A stretch of 18,233 nt of DNA from Candidatus Poribacteria bacterium (GTDB lineage Bacteria > Poribacteria > DTPJ01 > WJIO01), in contig WJIO01000393.1 of NCBI GenBank assembly GCA_014730235.1, forward strand, positions 1 to 18,233, given 5' to 3'. This document shows positions 14,403-18,233 of the stretch, piece after piece. The position numbers and the translations under genes are program-made. The notes under the pieces were generated by a model, which did not search any database, had not been told where the DNA came from, and saw only the letters and a list, made by a program, of their open reading frames with translations. The stretch's first letter is position 1, and the number at the start of each line of letters is the position of its first letter.

Positions 14403-16271
14403 ATGGATAACTTATCATGGACATTGACTGTTCTAGCTGTTGGGATTTATCTTATTATGGGTGTGGCTGAAGTATCAGAATCCAATTTTAAGCCGTGGAA
14501 TCATTGGCATAATTCTTTAAAGCCAAGGGGCCAAGCTGGCCCGGAGATCACTCTATCCGTATCAGAGGAAACAGACTATTTAATTGTAATTCCTGATGAA
14601 TCAACAACTCAGGAAAAGAAGGCCGCGGCGGATCTTGCCCACTGGCTTCAGGAAATAACAGGCGCTACATTTCCCATTATTCATGATTCACAGACCAAGG
14701 ATGATGAAAAGATCATAAGCATTGGTTGCACCAGTCAATTTATGAATGCGGATATTAAGAAGTCTAAAATAGAGCTGAAGGATGAGGGATATGGTATAAC
14801 CGTGAGGAAACATCAACTCTTTCTTTGGGGAGGACGTACTGGTGGCATTATTAATGCTGTTTATGCCCTTCTTGAAGAAGATTTGGGTTGTCGCTGGTAT
14901 ACCGACGAACATACCCGTATCCCAGAAATGCAAAGTCTGGTTTTCAGTCCTGTATCACGAACTTATGTCCCCCGTTTGAGACTGCGAGATCCATATTATA
15001 AAGTAGCCTTCAACGGAACATGGTCATTGCATAATCGAACCAATGCACCTTCTGCCAAAGTTCCCGAAGAATGGGGTGGACACATGGACTATGATGGATT
15101 GTTTGTCCACACTTTCCATCGTCTTTTGCCGCCTGAAAAGTATTTTGCAGATCATCCTGAATATTTCATGCTGGATGAAAAGGGTAAGCGGATTACCCAT
15201 CAGCTTTGCACAACCAATCCGGATGTTATTCAACTGGTAATTGAATCCGTTCGCGAATTCCTGAAGAATAATCCTCATACAGAGATTATAAGCGTCTCTA
15301 AAACTGATGGTGGAAGGACTTGTCAATGTGAAAACTGCCGCGGCCTGGACGAAGCAGAAGGTTCAGAAATGGCCAGTTTGCTTTATCTGGTCAATAAGGT
15401 CGGTGAAGCTATTGAAGATGAATATCCAGATTTAGTTATATCCACCCTGGCATATCTTGAAACTGTCAAACCACCAAAGACCATGCGTCCAGGCAAAAAT
15501 ATCGCTATCCGTCTTTGTAATGATAGTGTAGGTTCCTGGGTGCATCCGTTTACACCTGCTGAGCAGTGCCAATTTGGTAAACTGCTGAAGGCCTGGTCTG
15601 CGATTCATGATCGGATTCACATCTGGGATTATGTGGTAAATTTCAGCCATTATCTGGCTCCTATGCCAAATATGCATGTTATTGCAAAAAATATCCGATT
15701 CTTTGTGGAAAATAACGCAGAGGGGATTATGACCCAGGGGGCGTATCAATCTCCTGGTGCTGAACGTGATTGGATGAGGTCTTGGGTTATTGCAAAGCTG
15801 ACGTGGGATCCTTCACGGAATATTTCTCAGCTTATGCAGGACTTTATCTGGGGTCATTACGGTAATGCTGCCCAGGCCATAGCTGAATATAACGATCTGC
15901 TTCAGAAGACAGGTCAGGAGCATAAAGAACAACTATCCAGTCCCGAAGGTGGTATAAGATACAGGATGGATCATCCGTTTCTTTCGAAAAGGTTTTTGGA
16001 CCGCTCCGATGAAATATTTGATCGGGCCGAGAATGTGGCTGAGGATGATGCGATTTTGCGACGGGTGGAACTTGCCCGACTTCCCATAATGTATGTAAGA
16101 TTAGTGCGTGGTCCTGAATTCACCGGTGAGAGATATGGGGATATAATCCAGCGTTTTGAAGAGATAGCTAAACGTGAGGGAGTTTTGCATCTGCGAGAGG
16201 GAAGCCCTGATCTTGATGAAAAGTTGCAAACCTGGTACGAAGCATGGCATAAATCGGACATTTCTGATTAA
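14403..16271 (+). CDS. Exported DUF4838-family, glycoside-hydrolase-like protein
   Basis: A 622-residue protein. The start at 14403 has GGAAGG 6 nt upstream and gives an N-terminal signal or anchor helix (TLTVLAVGIYLIMGVAEV, about 6-23). The longer frame from 14322 would add 27 residues encoded by a repeat element. Residues 45-150 resemble the alpha/beta domain found at the N-terminus of alpha-glucuronidases and hexosaminidases (TDYLIVIPDESTTQEKKAA, GGRTGGIINAVYALLEEDLG). The body is the TIM-barrel-like DUF4838 domain, with C307-X-C309-X2-C312 (TCQCENC) and HYLAPMPNM typical of the family. Members are abundant in polysaccharide-degrading bacteria, and their substrates are mostly undefined. 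Outer-envelope or periplasmic location and glycan processing are inferred. It forms a pair with the upstream lipoprotein gene, separated by the repeat copy. Confidence 0.82.
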   Translation: MDNLSWTLTVLAVGIYLIMGVAEVSESNFKPWNHWHNSLKPRGQAGPEITLSVSEETDYLIVIPDESTTQEKKAAADLAHWLQEITGATFPIIHDSQTKDDEKIISIGCTSQFMNADIKKSKIELKDEGYGITVRKHQLFLWGGRTGGIINAVYALLEEDLGCRWYTDEHTRIPEMQSLVFSPVSRTYVPRLRLRDPYYKVAFNGTWSLHNRTNAPSAKVPEEWGGHMDYDGLFVHTFHRLLPPEKYFADHPEYFMLDEKGKRITHQLCTTNPDVIQLVIESVREFLKNNPHTEIISVSKTDGGRTCQCENCRGLDEAEGSEMASLLYLVNKVGEAIEDEYPDLVISTLAYLETVKPPKTMRPGKNIAIRLCNDSVGSWVHPFTPAEQCQFGKLLKAWSAIHDRIHIWDYVVNFSHYLAPMPNMHVIAKNIRFFVENNAEGIMTQGAYQSPGAERDWMRSWVIAKLTWDPSRNISQLMQDFIWGHYGNAAQAIAEYNDLLQKTGQEHKEQLSSPEGGIRYRMDHPFLSKRFLDRSDEIFDRAENVAEDDAILRRVELARLPIMYVRLVRGPEFTGERYGDIIQRFEEIAKREGVLHLREGSPDLDEKLQTWYEAWHKSDISD

Positions 16272-16274
16272 ACT

Positions 16275-16404
16275 GTTCTGGTTATTCTTGTCCCATTTTC
16301 CAAAAATCATTAAAACCTATTCGGGAGGGCCAAGCTGCTGTTGAACCTTTTATAGACTCAAGACATTGGACTCTGGACTCCAGACAATGAATCTTGAATT
16401 TTAC
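16275..16404. other. Intergenic segment with a degenerate repeat remnant and a bulged hairpin
   Basis: 16293-16311 repeats the 19-nt word CCATTTTCCAAAAATCATT found at 1414-1432, and the flanks (GGTTATTC near 16280, CGGGAGGGCC ending 16331) faintly resemble repeat ends. 16359-16396 folds as nested stems CAAGA/TCTTG, CATTG/CAATG and TCTGG/CCAGA with small bulges and an ACT loop. It is a candidate terminator or structured 3' end for the DUF4838 transcript, with only a weak T-stretch after it. Confidence 0.4.
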
Positions 16405-16524
16405 GGCTCTTCCGGGTTTAGTGTGTTAAAGATAAGAAACTTCTTTATGCTGTCATTCCTGATTTAGCAGGAATGACAAGCTGAGAGGATTTTCAATTAT
16501 AAGCACACTAAATACAGAAAAGCC
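16405..16524. repeat. MITE-like structured repeat, compact copy (C)
   Basis: A 120-bp element with about 21-bp terminal inverted repeats (16405-16425 and 16504-16524, about 17 matches), including perfect TTTAGTGTG/CACACTAAA. The centre is the hairpin TGTCATTCCTG (16451-16461), loop ATTTAG, CAGGAATGACA (16468-16478). Orientation is opposite to copy A. It has no coding capacity, so any mobility would depend on a transposase elsewhere. No clear target-site duplication was seen. This is the cleanest copy for defining the family. Confidence 0.8.
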
Positions 16525-16582
16525 AAACTATATAGCAGATCTGGCAGCTTTGTCTTGAATTTTTCACTTTTTTCTTTACAAA

Positions 16583-16609
16583 TTAACAATTTTGAGGTTA
16601 AGTTATAAT
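16583..16609 (+). promoter_or_regulatory. Possible promoter of the Clp-N/HTH gene
   Basis: A perfect TATAAT (16604-16609) lies 56 nt upstream of the start codon. The best -35 candidate is TTAACA (16583-16588) at a short 15-bp spacing, so the pair is only moderately convincing. Confidence 0.4.
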
Positions 16610-16664
16610 ACTAATATTTTGTGTACTATAAAATACTAAAAGGAAATTGATAGAGGTATACCAA

Positions 16665-17387
16665 ATGATTTATAGTGAGCGAATGCAGGCGATAATTCGC
16701 TTTTCCGGTCAGGAAGCAGCGAGGCTGAATCACGATCATATAAGTACAGGACATTTGCTTCTGGCTTTGATTAGAGAAGGACGAGGAACAGCTATTGCTT
16801 TTCTTGAAAATAATGGAATTAACCTGGAAAGCATGAAATTAGAATTAGAAAAAATGATGGATAACAGGAGTCGGGGATCTATAATAGGAAAAATGCAGTT
16901 TACCTCAAGGGCAAACAGTGCTTTGGAAATGGCTTCTGAAGAAAGTCGGAAACTGGGTCAGGAATGCACAGGTACAGAACATCTGTTGATAGGTTTAATT
17001 CGGGAGCGCGAAGGTGTTGCAGCCAAGGTTCTGGAAAAATATGGAATAAATATTGAGGACAGTCGAGCTGCAGCCAGAGCTGTATTGAGTGAATCAAAGG
17101 AAATGATGGAAACGTCAACATTTAAAGATGTGGATGTAAATCTGTCATCTGAAGAAACTGACAATATTAAAAATGAAAAAGTTTCCACCGAATTATCGCC
17201 GAATTATGAAGTATTGAATATAGAAGAAGCAAGCCAATTGCTCAGGATATCCGAAGATGATATGAGTAAGTTATTGGAGGATGATGATATACCGGGCAGA
17301 AACATAAATGGGGAATGGCGTTTCAGCAAAAAAGCCTTGATTAAATGGCTTGGTGAAGGTAGTTCTAAAAACTATACTGAAAATTAG
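16665..17387 (+). CDS. Double Clp-N domain fused to an excisionase-type helix-turn-helix
   Basis: A 240-residue protein. Residues 1-75 and 76-145 are the two halves of a ClpC/ClpA N-terminal domain (HISTGHLLLALIREGRG at 25-41; CTGTEHLLIGLIREREG at 101-117). No AAA+ module follows. After an acidic linker (about 146-180), residues 182-230 read as a MerR/excisionase-type winged helix-turn-helix (LNIEEASQLLRISEDDMSKL, then IPGRNINGEWRFSKKALIKWL). Free Clp-N domains bind adaptors or substrates, and this HTH type binds DNA, so a DNA-binding regulator that senses Clp partners is a reasonable guess but unproven. The start at 16665 has AGAGG 8 nt upstream; a TTG at 16647 lies only 2 nt from its own AAGGA and is less likely. 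The next gene begins one base after the stop. Confidence 0.8.
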   Translation: MIYSERMQAIIRFSGQEAARLNHDHISTGHLLLALIREGRGTAIAFLENNGINLESMKLELEKMMDNRSRGSIIGKMQFTSRANSALEMASEESRKLGQECTGTEHLLIGLIREREGVAAKVLEKYGINIEDSRAAARAVLSESKEMMETSTFKDVDVNLSSEETDNIKNEKVSTELSPNYEVLNIEEASQLLRISEDDMSKLLEDDDIPGRNINGEWRFSKKALIKWLGEGSSKNYTEN

Positions 17388-17388
17388 G

Positions 17389-18233
17389 ATGAAGACCGAC
17401 AGAATATTATATATAATTATCATTTTGACTATTATTCCATTTCCAACCTTTTCAAATGTTGATATGGAAATGCAGGCTGGATTTGGAAATTATCATAAGC
17501 CCGGTCACTGGATTTTTCTGCGAAATATCCTGACGAATTCAGGTTCAAAAATTGACGGTGAATTAATGGTTAATACAAGGGAAAGCTCTGTAAATGCCCG
17601 AAAAAATTTTACTTTGCCATTAGTTATTCCCAGTTATGATATAGAAATAGAGGATATTTATCTAAAACCTGAGGGATTCAGACATAACTTAAAGGTTTAT
17701 TTAAATAACAAAGATAAAGAGGAAATAATAAGCCGTGAAGCAGCTTTAAAGGTGATTCCTGAGGATGATATTCTGATACTGGTTTTGGGAAATGACCCGG
17801 ATAATCTTGATTTTTTAACAAAAACGGACACAAGTAACCAGGAAAATCCTGATATACATATCGTTTATTCTGCTTTCATAAATGATAGAATTTCTGAAAT
17901 TCTGCCGGGAATTTGGAAGGGATATGATTCTGTTGATGTGGTAATTATAGGCGATGTTTTATTACAAGAAGTTTCCCTAAACCAACAACAGGCTTTGATA
18001 GACTGGGTTTCGGCAGGTGGAAATCTCATAATATCCGGAGGGATAAATTCCAGAAACCTTATGGGAGAACATATAGAAAAGATTTTGCCTGTAAAACTTA
18101 ATGGTGAAACATTTTTATTGGACCAAGATGCTTTGCAAGAGGCATTTGATTCTGAATCTATTATGGGTCAATTAATACTTGCAGAATCAACACCTGTTAC
18201 CGAAGCCAGGATAATTATTTCGGATGCAAAGAC
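17389..18233 (+). CDS. Exported or membrane-anchored protein with a glutamine-amidotransferase-like fold (partial)
   Basis: An ATG one base after the previous stop opens a frame that runs past the right edge (281 codons seen). Residues 5-22 are a hydrophobic signal or anchor (ILYIIIILTIIPFPTF). Residues 25-125 look like an extracellular beta-sandwich. Around residues 180-220, VDVVIIGD...LIDWVSAGGNLIISGG resembles the class I amidotransferase-like domain found in membrane proteins of many bacteria, which usually lacks catalytic residues. The C-terminus, where such proteins often have transmembrane helices, is not in the window. Translation is probably coupled to the Clp-N/HTH gene because there is no independent ribosome binding site beyond AGG next to the ATG. 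Function is unknown. Confidence 0.75.
   Translation, partial: MKTDRILYIIIILTIIPFPTFSNVDMEMQAGFGNYHKPGHWIFLRNILTNSGSKIDGELMVNTRESSVNARKNFTLPLVIPSYDIEIEDIYLKPEGFRHNLKVYLNNKDKEEIISREAALKVIPEDDILILVLGNDPDNLDFLTKTDTSNQENPDIHIVYSAFINDRISEILPGIWKGYDSVDVVIIGDVLLQEVSLNQQQALIDWVSAGGNLIISGGINSRNLMGEHIEKILPVKLNGETFLLDQDALQEAFDSESIMGQLILAESTPVTEARIIISDAK

Overview
The window comes from a bacterial chromosome of moderate-to-low GC. Almost everything reads on the + strand. The exception is a 5'-terminal clpB fragment at the left edge, so bases 884-1483 are a divergent intergenic region. The abundance of oxygen-sensitive Fe-S enzymes (radical SAM, a 16-Cys ferredoxin, a split glutamate synthase) suggests an anaerobe or microaerophile. 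A lipoprotein signal and an exported DUF4838-type protein suggest a carbohydrate-using bacterium with a developed envelope. I cannot assign a phylum. The mix (DUF4838, UroD-family, PHP and Clp-N proteins) recalls uncultured Planctomycetes/Lentisphaerae/Poribacteria-like lineages, but that is only an impression.

Layout. (1) 1-883, minus strand: N-terminal third of ClpB. (2) 1246-1328: paired palindromic operator-like sites and a sigmaA-type promoter. (3) 1484-5387: a four-gene cluster I cannot match to a known pathway: a radical SAM enzyme with an unusual CX5CX2C cluster motif, a small amidohydrolase-2 protein, a PHP-domain phosphoesterase-like protein and a UroD/methylcobalamin-methyltransferase-family protein. 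(4) 5633-12840: a strong promoter with an overlapping palindrome, then a probable operon of polyferredoxin, FAD/NAD(P)H oxidoreductase, three separate glutamate-synthase domains (class II amidotransferase, ferredoxin-FMN synthase, GXGXG subunit) and glutamine-dependent NAD synthetase. (5) 13268-16271: a lipoprotein with a carbohydrate-binding-like beta-sandwich and an exported DUF4838 glycosidase-like protein. (6) 16665-18233: a protein fusing two Clp-N repeats to an excisionase-type helix-turn-helix, followed by an exported or membrane-anchored protein that runs off the window.

The genes are interspersed with a family of small structured repeats with about 21-bp imperfect terminal inverted repeats, mostly around a GTCATTCCTG/CAGGAATGAC palindrome. 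Clear copies lie at 5386-5590, 14236-14362 and 16405-16524, with degenerate copies or ends at 1367-1454 and 3641-3661. They look like non-autonomous MITE/REP-like elements. One copy supplies the upstream start of an overlong reading frame (14322); the real start of that gene is at 14403.

Functionally, region 4 explains itself: NAD(P)H electrons pass through the FAD protein and polyferredoxin to a ferredoxin-linked glutamate synthase, with a glutamine-using NAD synthetase alongside. The least explained parts are region 3 and the Clp-N/HTH protein of region 6.
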